64,000 bases of DNA from Arcuatula senhousia (lineage: Eukaryota; Mollusca; Bivalvia; Mytilida; Mytilidae): assembly GCA_963971305.1 (NCBI GenBank), contig OZ020305.1, forward strand, positions 49,023,080 to 49,087,079. Reading direction: 5' to 3'. Below, in pieces: positions 23,919 to 34,386 of this stretch. Below the pieces are notes generated by a model. It worked only from the letters and a program-made list of their open reading frames with translations, was not told where the DNA came from and made no database searches. Within the stretch, counting starts at the first letter, position 1, and each line of letters starts with the position of its first letter. Position numbers and translations under genes: made by a program.

Positions 23919-23954
23919 CTTTCCAAATCCAAAGGAACGAAGATCATCTGACAT
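23919..23954 (-). CDS. Start exon MSDDLRSFGFGK (minus-strand gene)
   Basis: Minus strand: ATG at 23954, twelve codons MSDDLRSFGFGK, then donor AAAG followed by GTAATC. It ends in phase 0 and fits the 21162-21330 exon (FGK then DFKEGF). The 5' boundary is not certain: an AG at 23949-23948 could be an acceptor that would exclude the ATG. A duplicate of the segment lies at 23353-23387. The predicted protein is small, at least ~93 residues over the three well-supported exons. Confidence 0.5.
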
Positions 23955-24673
23955 ACATACATATGATTATATTTGATTGATATGCATCAACATGTACATG
24001 TACCTACATTTAGTTCTATAAAATCCCCAAGTGGAGCTATGTGTAGGTGCGTGAATGTAATGTATATGCAGGGTATATATACATGTACATGTACAATGAA
24101 GATTATTATGTACTCTATAGTGATAGATGCAGATATTTCCAAAAGGGGGCACTGACAGGCCGAGGGGGTCCACTTTGAATTCTCTTATATGTCACACCAA
24201 ATTTTTCCCCAGTAAAGGGGGGGGGCTTGGATATGTGGTATTTTGTAGGAGTGTGGTCAAGTTTATGTCATTCCTGCTCATTCTTCGTTTCAGTAAATTG
24301 TAATCTTTGAATTGAAAAAATGGTCAACGTATCATATGTATCATTGACCTGTATATCAATAATACCGGTGAATAATACATGAATGTCTATTTTGGTATAC
24401 ATTTAACACTTTTCAAGTTTATTTGGTTACCATGGTTACAGTAAGTTTTTTAATGTTGTCTTTTCATTGTGTAGAGTCTGTAGAATCCGAAGAATTGTCT
24501 TGGGTACTTGAATTTTACATGTAGCCAGGGATTAAATAAAACTGATTTTGGACATCCCTGATGTAGCCAAGTTTGGTCAGGGATTATATAAAAAAACTGA
24601 CTTTTTGGACATCCCTGGTTTGGCCAACACTTTCATGATTGGTCATTATTACTTTAATGAAAGGAGGTGGTCA

Positions 24674-24990
24674 CCAAATCAAATCAAATCAAATTTATTG
24701 GCACAAACGCATAATGTACATGGTTAAGGCCCAATTACAAACAGATATAATACAGTAGGTTTGAGAAAATCATATCAAATTAGCGCGGAGACGCTGTTAT
24801 TTTGAACTTATCGGGAGACACAAATCTCTTTAGTTTAATTATCTCAGAGTAGGTCCAACGAGACAAAATTGATTATTCAGGTCGACGAGAAAAGACCCCA
24901 TAAAGGCACGAAACAACCAAAACATATATCAAAACACACAAAACTATGATAAAAAATCATGCAGGGCCTCGCCGCATGCATCTTAAAACA
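24674..24990 (-). mobile_element. Probable 3' tail of a non-LTR retroposon
   Basis: On the minus strand the segment ends with TTGTGCCAATAAATTTGATT and a (GATTT)n run at 24674-24697, that is, a polyadenylation-like AATAAA and a short tandem tail typical of truncated LINE or SINE copies. No coding part is seen. The 5' limit is a guess. Confidence 0.4.
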
Positions 24991-25061
24991 TGTCCGTCTC
25001 AAACACATATCAAATAAATAAATTATAAATATAATGTTCTAAAATTGTAAAGATATCTTAC

Positions 25062-25190
25062 CTTTCTTACTTGATTTCACACTGAAATTTGTGATTGAAA
25101 TTCTGAGGCGTTGATGTCTGATTTTCTTTGTTCTGGACGCGCGGGAAATGCACGAGTATTCTATGAATACGCGTGCGCGATTGTGGAATG
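25062..25190 (-). other. Candidate 5' untranslated exon and promoter
   Basis: On the minus strand, a donor AAAG then GTAAGA at 25061-25056 closes a segment with no ATG. CpG-containing sequence (GCGCGTCC, CGCGTATTC, TCGCGCACGCG) lies around 25135-25180, unusual in this AT-rich block. I read it as the first, untranslated exon of the minus-strand gene and its promoter. Weak evidence. Confidence 0.35.
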
Positions 25191-26009
25191 TGAAACAGAA
25201 AGTCACGTGGTTTCCCAATAAAACCCATTAAAATTGTAAGATTTTTTTTATTCCGGCATATATATATAATAATTATTTGAAATGATAATGATTAATGAAA
25301 TATATTTCATTCGGAGTTTTTTTGTATTTGCATTTAATTATATATTATTAATTTATCGACTCTAGTCATCTATGAAACTAAAAGGGGGATCCGAATGTTA
25401 CGCAATGACAAAAAGGGGGGATTCGAAAATATTAACCTCTATAAACAGTAAATATGTTCAATATTCAACGAAGGGGGGGGGGTCCAGACAGGACACAAAT
25501 ATCTATTTGCATATAGAAAGTTAAAAAAACATAAAAAGGGGGGACTGATTGATCATTTTCGGATATAGTAGCAAAGTTCCAAATATAAAAATTGGGGGGG
25601 GGGGGGTATTGTCAAACTGAAATAAAAGGGCAGAACAGCTAGTCCTTTTATTAAAAAAAAACAAAACAAAACAAAAACGAAACATGGTGTTTTCGAATGT
25701 TTTATTTAAAGAGGAATTTAAAGTGCCAGATATCCCTATATCTGTCCTATTTACATTAATCAAATCCCAATAAAATGGCAAGTTGACAGGGATTCCTATC
25801 AAGCTTTAAGGAAAAGAAAAAAAAGATCACGAATTTCTTTTTCATAATATAAAATTCCATCAATTTGGTCTAAACAAACCAGAGAAGAACAACGTACATA
25901 GAACACACACACACATCGATTAGTTAATATCATATTATATCCACAGTTACTCAGACCGCAAAGTTCTCAGTGCGCTATTAATATATGACCAGTCTAAAAT
26001 AAACAAGAA
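25191..26009. other. DNA with G-run patches, no gene recognised
   Basis: Several runs of 6-11 G (25385, 25415, 25476, 25540, 25596) in otherwise AT-rich sequence. Nothing else recognised. Confidence 0.4.
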
Positions 26010-26410
26010 AAAAAACTGTGAGCAACAGCTCGCTAATGAATAACCCTGCCCCTAAAACGGAAGACATTTAATATTATAAGAAGTAATGGCAAATTGGCAA
26101 TATGTCACAGCGAAAGTTTATTAAAGAAATCCATTCAGGGGTTTAGGAGGAGTTGCAGATAAGAAATGGGTACCCTTTTAAATCACACAGACAGGTCCAT
26201 GTTTTGCTATGGGAAGCCAAAATAATACGGATCAAATTTTTGAATACGTAGAAGGTGCACATCTACATTATGTCACAAAGATAAGAGTTTCATGAAAATT
26301 GTTCAAGGGGTTTAGGAGGTGTTGATGATAAAGATTGGTACCCCGAGATGTAACTGAAGAACCGACGGACACACGGACGGACACTCCTATCACTATATAC
26401 CCCCGCACTT
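26010..26410. repeat. Dispersed repeat with GGAC run and ATACCCCC end
   Basis: Starts GTGAGCAACAGCTCGCTAAT and ends with CCGACGGACACACGGACGG and then ATACCCCCGCAC. Layout matches the end of the 20290-20890 repeat, so both are members of one dispersed family. Confidence 0.5.
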
Positions 26411-27237
26411 TTCAAGCAAGGATATCAAAGGGTGCTCGAAATCGAATTAAGCATAAATTAAATAAGCCAAGAAATGTAGCTTTAACATATATGGGCAAGG
26501 CAAACAACATACAGGAAAAAGTGAACTCAACAACTAGGAAAAAAAATCGCAATGGAAAACAGCTTGCATATAGTTTAAGCTGATTTTTCATCTTTGCTTT
26601 GCCCCCTTCTTACTTCTTTTCGAACGCCAATCATCTCTTTAAAGTTCACATTATTAAAAAAATGTGTATGTAAGTGGTGCTTTTTTCTCTGATAGTCTCA
26701 TTCGGGATTGTGCTTCCTGAATATAAAAGAATTAGAAAATAGTTTTCTCTACATCTAAGCAATGCGTTACAAGGGTTATCTACAAAGCAAATTGCAACGT
26801 GTATTCGTCATTGTATGCGCGACGTTGAAATTGTCGTCATTGTTTCAACGTCGATAACTTAACCTATTCTCAACGTTGAAACTTGCAACCTGATTTCAAC
26901 GTGGATTCAATGTGTTAAAATGGTATGTTTTAAGCATCAACGTTGATTCAACGTCGGGCGTTAAACCTATATAAACGTTGAATCTGTCAACTTTATTTCA
27001 ACGTGGAATCAACGTGTTGAAATGTAACGTTGTAATCATCAACGTTGATTCAACGTCGACAGTTTAACCTATGTAAACGTTGAAACTGTCAACTTCTTTT
27101 CAACGTGGAATCAACGTGTTGAGTTGTAACGTTTACATTATCAACGTTGTTTCAACGTTTGAAATAGGTTGACCGACGTTGCAACTTTATTTCAACCTAT
27201 TTTCAACGTTGAAACAACGTTGAGTGCCCGCTGGGTA

Positions 27238-28532
27238 GTATACCACGCTCAATTGCAGGAAGTGTGCCAATATCAAAAATCTATTTAAAAATTATTATGC
27301 GTGATAATTATATACTGAGGTCAGGCAAGCTTTTCTTAAAAGCTAATACTTGTATTATATTAAATTTAGATATTTCAAATAAAGAGGGTAATAATGTTGT
27401 ATTTTATTGTCAAGTCAATTACCTTCTAATTATATCTTGTGTACAAATGAATTACTATGGCTTATTTTGATATAAATCCTTGTTTACTATCAACGTCGGA
27501 ACCACCGGATGACGCCATTACCAAGGTGCTTGTTCCGGGTAACGTCAAGTACACAATTCGATTATGACGTCACCAGACGCTTCTGATTGGTCATTTTTTT
27601 GGAATAAAAGGGATGTAGCTGAGCCGACTCGGCAGATTTCGATCTCACCTCTTTGCCTTCTCATGGGGTTTTTGATTACATGATTCCCAGGCCATTTTAA
27701 AGGTGATTTCTTGATTACAAGAGCCAATATTTAATGATTATTAGATTACCAAGGTTTGAATTATTGATTACTTGATTCCCATTGGGAAAAAGTTTTTGAT
27801 TACATTTCTAAAAAATATATGATTATTTGATTACTTTGGCCAAAAAATGCTGATTACTTGATTCCTGGTACCCCCCCCCCCCCCCCCCCATGAGGAGCCC
27901 CACCTCTGCAAGAGCAGAACTAGCTTTTGAAGCTAGTACCTCGGTACCACGACTTCGAGTCAGCCAACAATCGGCAATATGAGTGAACCAAGTTTTACCT
28001 CCGTTATCGGAATGGTACGATCTTTCTTTTAATAAATAAAGATAGTACAGTGAATGCCCATCCCGGGACTGTGCCCGGAAAATTCCCTCTTGGTTTTACA
28101 CTACTGTTTGTTTGTTTTTGTTGGTTTCTGGTGTCCTTGGTCGATTGCTGTTAGTTTTCAACGTTGCTGCATGTATTCAAAGGTCCTGACTATGATAAAC
28201 CAAGTTAGGTTGAATGATCAACCGTTATAATTTAATCTTTTTCTAATGGTCCCGACTTGAAAAAGTACAGTTACTGTTGAAATGTTTGTGAAGTATATTT
28301 TAATATATACCCTCGAATTGTGCATATATTTGTATTTTATAGTATTCATATAAAGTTATGAACTTTATCCTGACTTTGTCTTTATTTCAACCAATATACC
28401 GATCCAAATGATCCACACAATTTATATGTACGGTTGAGTCTTTTATTCCAATTACATGCAAAATCTATTTCTCGGCATAAAAGGCGAAAAACCGTTACAA
28501 TATAATTTAGTAGTTATATATTTTGTTCATAC
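27238..28532. other. Unassigned region, possible LTR-like promoter piece
   Basis: 27480-28080 contains a TATA-like GGAATAAAAGGG (27600), a G+C-richer stretch and an AATAAATAAA (28030), the order of signals in an LTR. No paired copy was found. At about 27664-27893 lies an insert-like block of repeated TTGATTAC/TGATTCC phrases that starts CTCATGGGG and ends in a ~21-base C run then CATGAGG, i.e. short inverted ends. Confidence 0.3.
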
Positions 28533-28857
28533 CTGATCGTTATCAAAAAAAGTAACGGCATCCCCTTAAACTGGACATGTCAATGGGCTCTGCTGTGGTC
28601 GGCGATCCATTTTCTCATCGTAGTATAGCACCTTGCTGGTGACCTTTTACTCTGAACTTCTACTGAGAATATGCTGCCAGTGACGAAGTACGTTATGATG
28701 TTCGAATTCTGCATAAAGGAAACAGGTGCAACAAACTTGGGATTTTTCAGCTTGTATATCTGTTCAATTGTCTTAACCATCAATGGGTTGTCAGGATATT
28801 CCTTTCCAGATACACCTTTCAAAAACGATACAACATCTCTTCTTTCGGACAACCAAT
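28533..28857 (-). pseudogene. Second exon of a frameshifted gene (family unsure)
   Basis: Minus strand: acceptor ATGTTCATTTCAG before 28857 and donor CAG then GTATGA after 28533. It joins exon 1 in phase 1 and reads DWLSERRDVVSFLKGVSG, then TIEQIYKLKNPKFVAPVS and ITYFVTGSIFSVEVQSK. Near 28580 the frame is lost, but the last stretch before the donor reads DAVTFFDNDQ in another frame, so at least one indel has disrupted the exon. The WLSER...FFDND pattern recalls a large, poorly characterised family in invertebrate genomes, possibly DUF6589-related, from memory and not verified. Confidence 0.6.
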
Positions 28858-29494
28858 CTGAAATGAACATTATATTAAGGCGCTAACCATTAATGGTGGG
28901 GTTTCATTGATTATGAGGAGCGAAAATACAAGATTATAACATGAGGAATATCCCATGAAAGGTGATGGCCTACAAATTTGACTCATGAGATGTTTTGTAG
29001 ATGTTAAGGGACGGACTATTTAACTGGAAAGGGGATGGTTTATTTTCTTTCTTTCTTTGGGATAACTTTTGTCTTGCCCTCTGCTGACAAAATATTTATT
29101 TCATCTAATTAACAATATATATTTGTTTAAAACAAGCCCCCCTTTCAAGTTAAATAGTCGGTCTCTAATAAACTTAAATAATAGGCAATTCACATTTTTC
29201 AAATATCGGTACCACGATAAGTTGCAATTGGACTAATGGTGCAAGAGTAGTAATTAAGTGTTTGGAAAAGTATACGGACTACGTAAGAACAAACGGATTT
29301 CAATTGATGTCAATCCTTCATGCAAGTTACAAGATTAAAAAGAATTAGCATACCAAAAACTCGTTACTGACACTTAAATAAACATTACATGTGCCATTTA
29401 TTTTATCGCCTGTCGAAAAATTCAGCATTATATTTTATTTTAATAAAGATATTGTCAATTTCTTAATAATTTAAAACAATAATTTTAATATTAC
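28858..29494 (-). other. Intron between the two exons
   Basis: AT-rich, bounded by GTAATA at 29494 and the acceptor ATTTCAG at 28858. No repeat recognised. Confidence 0.5.
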
Positions 29495-29939
29495 CCTCAA
29501 ATTTCATCTGCTGTAGATATTCATCATTCCTATATTGGTAGCCGATAACCTTTGAATCGTTGAAAACAGCTATGGATTCTGCACGCCATGTAGCATGGGC
29601 AAGACGTATCAGCTGCTCGTGAGAAAACTCATTTCGATCTATGGCCTCTATAATGTCATCAAAGTGATCTGTGGTGTTAAAGGGCATTTCTTCGGTTCTG
29701 AGTTTTGTCGAGGGTGGTGGTCCATTTCCCGCTATATCATGTGTATCTTCAATATATTTGATGCATCCAGTACACAGGTATTTACTTCTGTCTGTTAATT
29801 TTCCTAATTGTTTCAGGTTCTCTATAACAGTCGTCCTTACATTTTTAGTACAGATTTGCCTCACTATAAAACTGACTTCTCCTGTCGTGTATTTTGCGTG
29901 GTTTTTACAGCTGCAGCTTTTATTCAATTTAGGTGGCAT
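29495..29939 (-). CDS. First coding exon, Cys-rich protein of unknown function
   Basis: Minus strand. ATG at 29939, preceded by an acceptor-like TATTTATTTGTAG. The frame is open for about 148 codons, to GAGG then GTAATA at 29494. The N-terminus is Cys/His-bearing (KSCSCKNHAKYTTGEVSF), followed by CTKNV and YLCTGCIKYIEDTHD, so a zinc-binding module of about 75 residues is likely. The rest is helical (HFDDIIEAIDRNEFSHEQL). It joins the exon at 28533-28857 in phase. The downstream exon is frameshifted, so the gene is probably broken. It could be a host gene or part of a domesticated or decayed transposon. Confidence 0.6.
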
Positions 29940-29943
29940 AATC

Positions 29944-31028
29944 TACAAATAAATAGTTTGTTCGGTGTTACCAACGATTCAGTATGACCGTTCTCCTTGA
30001 AACATGCACCGGCGAAAAACAAAGACAGTTTCTTGAGCAAAGAATAATCAGTTTTTTAGGCACTTTTCAACCCTTGGGTATTAATGTTAAAAGACAGACC
30101 TTTTCTTAATATTCATTATGTAGTCATCAAGTTCAGGATTAAGACATTACGTCATGTTCTTCGGGTCGTTTTGTGTCATTCTGTCCTCGTCAGTCGATGT
30201 GATAACATCTTTTTACTTTTTAGCCCCTGAAGAAGGACTTTATGTCCGAAAATTTGGGCAATTTAGTTTTTATTTGTTTTAAAGGTTTTATTTATTTATA
30301 TTTCATATTTTGTTTTACCTTTTAAATGTGGCTTCACCTACCATTTATTTACCGATTCAGTATTTAGTTCATAATTGTTTTATTTATTTTTGTTTTCATT
30401 GTTTCCAATTGCATTTAATATCAATGCCTAAAACTGAGCATATTACAAAAAATAAAGCGATTTTGCTATAAACTATAATGTTTTATTACATATGATGCAG
30501 TATAAAATAGTGTGGTTTTCCATGTATTAAACACACAAATATAGACACGAAAAAAAAAATCGTAAAAAATTCCTGGTCATATTAGCGCTCCGTACAATTT
30601 CCACTTTTATGATCAAAATGTAAAACAAATAGTAATTGGTCGATCTAGTTGATCATGTGACCATTCCACTTGTTCAAGATGGTGGAGCGTTTTGAAAAAG
30701 AGAAAATATGTACTTAAATAATAAATTTTATAAGAAAATGGTAAGAAAAATAAAAAAAAGACTTACTTCCGGTGTCCAATACTTCCATAGTCGCTGATCG
30801 ATGGTTCAATTTTTTACTCGTGTTTATACCTTCGATTTCACAGGTGAATGATTTTTTTGGGTTCTCATGCCGCCTCACGGTTGACACGATTCCAGAAGGG
30901 TGCATTGTAGGTACCGTTTTCGCGGATTCCATTATCCCTGAAATTACGGATTCCACCGGATATCGGGTATTATCCGTGATTTTGAGCATACTCCTCAACC
31001 TATACTAGGCACAAATAGAAACGATAAC
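29944..31028. other. Upstream region, no supported gene
   Basis: A minus-strand frame at 30767-30998 (MRSMLKITDNTRYPVES...) runs into a good donor sequence (GGAA then GTAAGT at 30766). Joined to the 29939 exon it goes out of frame, so it may only be an untranslated first exon. Otherwise nothing is recognised. Confidence 0.3.
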
Positions 31029-31042
31029 TAATTCAAATGTTA

Positions 31043-32048
31043 GTTAGTTAGTTATTGGTCCCGTGCGGGGCCCGGGTGGCGAATAGGCCCGCAGCAGAGC
31101 CTAGCTTGTCGTAAGAGGCGACTAAGGGTCTTGGGATTCTGACGTCGGGTCAGTGCTCAGCCCACAGAGCGACCAAGTGTGTACCCTAGGTGGCTGAATA
31201 GGGTAGCCCTCGTCCGCGGGGGTTGTCAGGTCTATAATACGGAAACCCTGACCGCCGACCATAGTGGGCCAACGTGTGTGGAGAGTGCCACGCTTCATGC
31301 ACGTAAAAGACCCCTTTGTGGACCGCCCAGTAGTGCACCACATAGGCTAAATTTTCCGCCCCTACCCACCTCTCCCCTTTTTCCTGTGGTTCTTCAAAAT
31401 TTACTGGTCCTTTGTTTCCCACCCCATCTCCATATTTCATTTATCATCATCATTTCATGTTCATTTTATCATCCTTTTCATGTTCATCGCCTGTAAATAA
31501 CCTATATAGCGTTGCACGGGCGTAAAACACCAACTCACTCACTCACAGTTAGTTATTGCTTTACTCCCAAGCAGAACGATTTCGGCTATATCCGGGAGAT
31601 GAATATGAAAGTGGTGATACAATGAACATGAAATGATGATGAAGTGGAGGAAATGGGGACACAAGGCCAATCGGATAGGAGAGCTTTGACTGCCACTGGA
31701 AAATGAAGTGATGGGTAGGGACGCGAAATTAAGCCTCCTGCATGGGGATCCTACGGGTCCTACTCTTACAGAGACCTGCAGCAGAGTTCTTTAACGTGCG
31801 AGGAACGTGACATTTTTCCCAACACGGTGCACCACTATGGTTTGCAGTCAGGTTTTCCGCATTATTGCCTGACGACCCCGCATCTCTCGATGTCAAGGCT
31901 GTCCAATTCAACCACCTGGGGCACACATCCCAGTCGCTTTGTGGGCAAAACGGCCTGACCCGATGTCAGGTTTCTGAGCGCTCTTTAGTGGACTTTTATC
32001 GGCTTAGCGCTGCAGCGGGTCTATTCACCACCCGGAACCCGCACGGGT
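31043..32048 (+). mobile_element. SINE-B retroposon interrupted by SINE-A
   Basis: SINE-B is a second retroposon family of ~450 bp. This copy is in minus orientation. One end is (GTTA)n then CTTTACTCCCAAGCAG, the other CACCCGGAACCCGCACGGG. Target duplication TAATTCAAATGTTA is at 31029-31042 and 32049-32062. SINE-A lies inside it at 31058-31546. SINE-A and SINE-B share layout and diverged sequence (GCGACCAAGTGTGTACCC against GCGACTGGGATGTGTGCCC), so they are related subfamilies with different tails, (ACTC)n and (CTAA)n. Confidence 0.85.
31058..31546 (+). mobile_element. SINE-A retroposon nested in SINE-B
   Basis: 489-bp full copy, plus orientation, with target duplication AGTTAGTTATTG at 31046-31057 and 31547-31558. 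It landed in the repetitive tail of SINE-B. A GTCGTAAGAGGCGAC stem-loop lies near its 5' end. Confidence 0.9.
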
Positions 32049-32062
32049 TAATTCAAATGTTA

Positions 32063-32458
32063 TCATGTGTTATCTTAATATACTGAGATGTGTTTGATTC
32101 CCAATTTTTCAATGGAAAACTTATCTAAATGTGCCTGATAATCCACATCGATTTCAAAATGTTAAAATTTCATAAAAGATGTTATTTGCTAATTTTAAAT
32201 TGAAAGACTGGAACCAGGAAGTAAACAAAAATCAATTTCAAAACATTTCTAAACACGCATAATTTCGTTATTGTTTGTCCAAAAATGTAGTAATTTCAAA
32301 GCCATGTGCCAATAAATCCAAAAATTTACTTTAAACTCCCAATTTGTCATTTTTGGGTAAATAAAAGTGATTTTTGAAATTTCAAACTTGAGAGGTGAAT
32401 TTTTATTTTTTTTTATTTTCACCTTTTATTGTTAGGGAAGGTTCACTATTCATTCGGT
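32063..32458. other. AT-rich DNA, nothing recognised
   Basis: No frame, repeat end or splice signal recognised. Confidence 0.35.
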
Positions 32459-32469
32459 GAAAATGTCAG

Positions 32470-33503
32470 GTGAGTGAGTGAGTTGGTGTTTTAAGACCGT
32501 GCAACGTAGGTTATTTACAGGCGATGAACATGAAAAGGGTGATAAAATGAACATGAAATGATGATGATAAATGAAATATGGGGTGGGAAACAAAGGACCG
32601 GTAAATTTTGAAGAGCCACAGGAAAAGGGGAGAGGTGGGTAGAGGCAGAAAATTTAGCCTATGTGGTGCACTACTTGGCGGTCCACAAAGGGGTCTTTTA
32701 CGTGCATGAAGCGTGGCATTCTCCACACACGTTGGCCCACTATGGTCGGCGGTCAGGGTGTCCGTATCAAAGACCTGACAACCCCCGCAGACGAGGGCCA
32801 CCCTATACAGCCACCTAGGGTACACACTAGTCCGAGATAGCTCTGACGTCCTCGGCATTTTTGCCAGCAAGCTGGTGCCGTGGGACGTCAGAGCTCCTTC
32901 CATATCAAAAGCACGGGATTTCGCACAACAGTTTTGTTGTGCACTTCCGAGATAAATTAAGCAACTTTATCATCATTGTTGCATATATATTTTGGTCTCA
33001 AATGAAACATTTGGTTATTTTGAATCAAAATACAACATATTTTAAAGAGAAATATCTTGAATAATTAAAATAATTTTAAATTTGTACATTATTTTGCTGA
33101 ACTTGAACGTGATGAAATTGATAAAGTTCATGATCAGCTCTTAATTTTTCTTATTTTTTTTCTGAATTATATCAGGTTGTTTCTAGTAGTGATATACTTT
33201 GAAAGTATTAATTTAGTCTTGTTTTACATCACCCATTATACAAATGACTGATGTTAGAGATATTTTTACATTTAGAAAGCATTGATTCGTTAAAATCCCG
33301 TGTTTTTTATATGAAAGGAGCTCTGACGTCCCCCCGCACCAGCTTGCTGGAAAAAATGCCGAGGACGTCAGAGCAATCTCGGACTAGGTACACACTTGGT
33401 CGCTCTGTTGGCTGAGCACTGACCCGACATCAGAACCCCAAAACCCTTAGTCGCCTCCTACGAAAAGCTAGGCTCTGCTGTGGGCCTATTCGCCGCACGG
33501 GAC
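32470..33503 (-). mobile_element. SINE-A retroposon interrupted by a MITE
   Basis: Minus-orientation copy with target duplication GAAAATGTCAG at 32459-32469 and 33504-33514. It is split by the MITE at 32828-33386. Without the MITE it would be ~465 bp. Confidence 0.85.
32828..33386. mobile_element. Mutator-like MITE with 9-bp duplication
   Basis: 559 bp. Ends TAGTCCGAGAT and ATCTCGGACTA; target duplication GGTACACAC at 32819-32827 and 33387-33395. The inverted ends are long, about 70 bp (GCTCTGACGTCC, CGGCATTTTT, CAGCAAGCTGG). The interior is AT-rich without a gene. A 9-bp duplication with long ends fits Mutator-type elements. The other SINE-A copies give the empty site. Confidence 0.85.
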
Positions 33504-33514
33504 GAAAATGTCAG

Positions 33515-34386
33515 GTCAATATGGGAATCCACAAATTGTGCACCATTGCTTGCCGATTTGTTTCCTCATTCATATGAAGCAGACTTCTTACAATCACTTC
33601 TAGACAAAAAGGACCGCAAACTTGCTTTATCCTTCAATCTCACATTTCGTTATATTGATGATGTCCTTTCTGGGCCAACGTGTGTGAAGAGTGCCACGCT
33701 TCATGCACGTAAAAGACCCCTTTGTGGACCGCCAAGTAGTGCACCACATAGGCTAAATTTTCCGCCCCTACCCACCTCTCCCCTTTTCCTGTGGTTCTTC
33801 AAAATTTACCGGTCCTCTGTTTCCCACCCCATCCCCATATTTCATTTATCATCATCATTTCATGTTCATTTTATCATCCTTTTCATGTTCATCGCCTGTA
33901 AATAACCTATATAGCGTTGCACGGGCGTAAAACACCTACTCACTCACTCGATTTGGTGACTATTTACATCTAATATATCCGAAGGAACTTGAGATAAAGG
34001 ACACTACAGATTCTAGGAGGTCTGCTTCATATTTGGATCTATTTCTCGAAATTGACACACAAGGAAGGCTTTGTACAAGACTTTATGACAAACGTGATGA
34101 CTTCAACTTTCCGATAGTTAACTTTCCCTTTCTGTCTAGCAACATTCCGTCCGCTCCAGCATATGGAGTTTACGTATCACAATTGATTCGTTATTCCAGA
34201 GCATGTGGGGAGTACAACGACTTCCTTGATAGAGATACACGGCTGACAAGCAAATTGTTAACACAGGGGTACGTTGCTCCCAGGTTGTTGTCATCACTCA
34301 AGAAATTTTACGGACGACATCATGTGCTTGTTTACAAATACGGGATTTCTATCTCTCAGATGAGCACAGATGTTGGTTTGATATAG
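33515..34386 (+). pseudogene. Penelope-like reverse transcriptase fragment
   Basis: Reverse transcriptase of a type common in molluscs, most likely Penelope-like. Left part: TNCAPLLADLFPHSYEADF, then FNLTFRYIDDVLS with the catalytic Asp pair. Right part: LDLFLEIDTQGRLCTRLYD, then FNFPIVNFPFLSSNIPSAP and LIRYSRACGEYNDFLDR. A SINE-A fragment (33672-33949) cuts it right after the IDDVLS box and removed a few codons. The upstream part of the protein is missing. The frame ends at TAG 34384-34386. The GIY-YIG endonuclease expected in Penelope elements is not seen. Confidence 0.75.
33672..33949 (+). mobile_element. 5'-truncated SINE-A fragment
   Basis: Plus orientation, begins in mid-element (GGGCCAACGTGTGTG) and ends with the (ACTC)n tail. 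Truncation at the end opposite the tail is the hallmark of target-primed reverse transcription and fixes the element's direction. No clear target duplication. Confidence 0.85.

Larger units (their letters stand above)
16842..27235. mobile_element. Possible 10.4-kb element with CAACGTTGA-rich inverted ends
   Basis: Left end CCCAGCAGGCACTTCAACG (16842) and right end, read inward, CCCAGCGGGCACTCAACG (27235 back) face each other, each flanked outside by TA (16840-16841, 27236-27237). Inside each end a field of CAACGTTGA-type palindromic motifs runs for ~270 bp (to ~17110) and ~440 bp (from ~26795). Neither end has a partner terminus close by, as a short MITE would. So the simplest reading is one large element, or two half-elements. 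The interior holds an intron-containing gene but no recognisable transposase. Confidence 0.5.

Noticed and set aside
26335..26583. 82-codon plus-strand frame
   Set aside because: Begins inside a dispersed repeat end with a GGAC run; no family similarity or splice context.
16842..27235. Polinton/Maverick or other large self-synthesising transposon
   Set aside because: No polymerase, integrase, ATPase or capsid frames are present between the ends, and the ends do not start AG with a 6-bp duplication.
30714..30998. 95-codon minus-strand frame as a gene
   Set aside because: It runs through a good splice donor and does not join the next exon in frame; at best an untranslated exon.
31179..31496. 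~105-codon frame MYPRWLNRVALVRGGCQVY found again in several places (6912, 11769, 31179, 32511, 48970)
   Set aside because: It lies within SINE-A on its sense strand, occurs only in copies of that retroposon, and has no protein-like features. Its survival reflects the youth of the copies.
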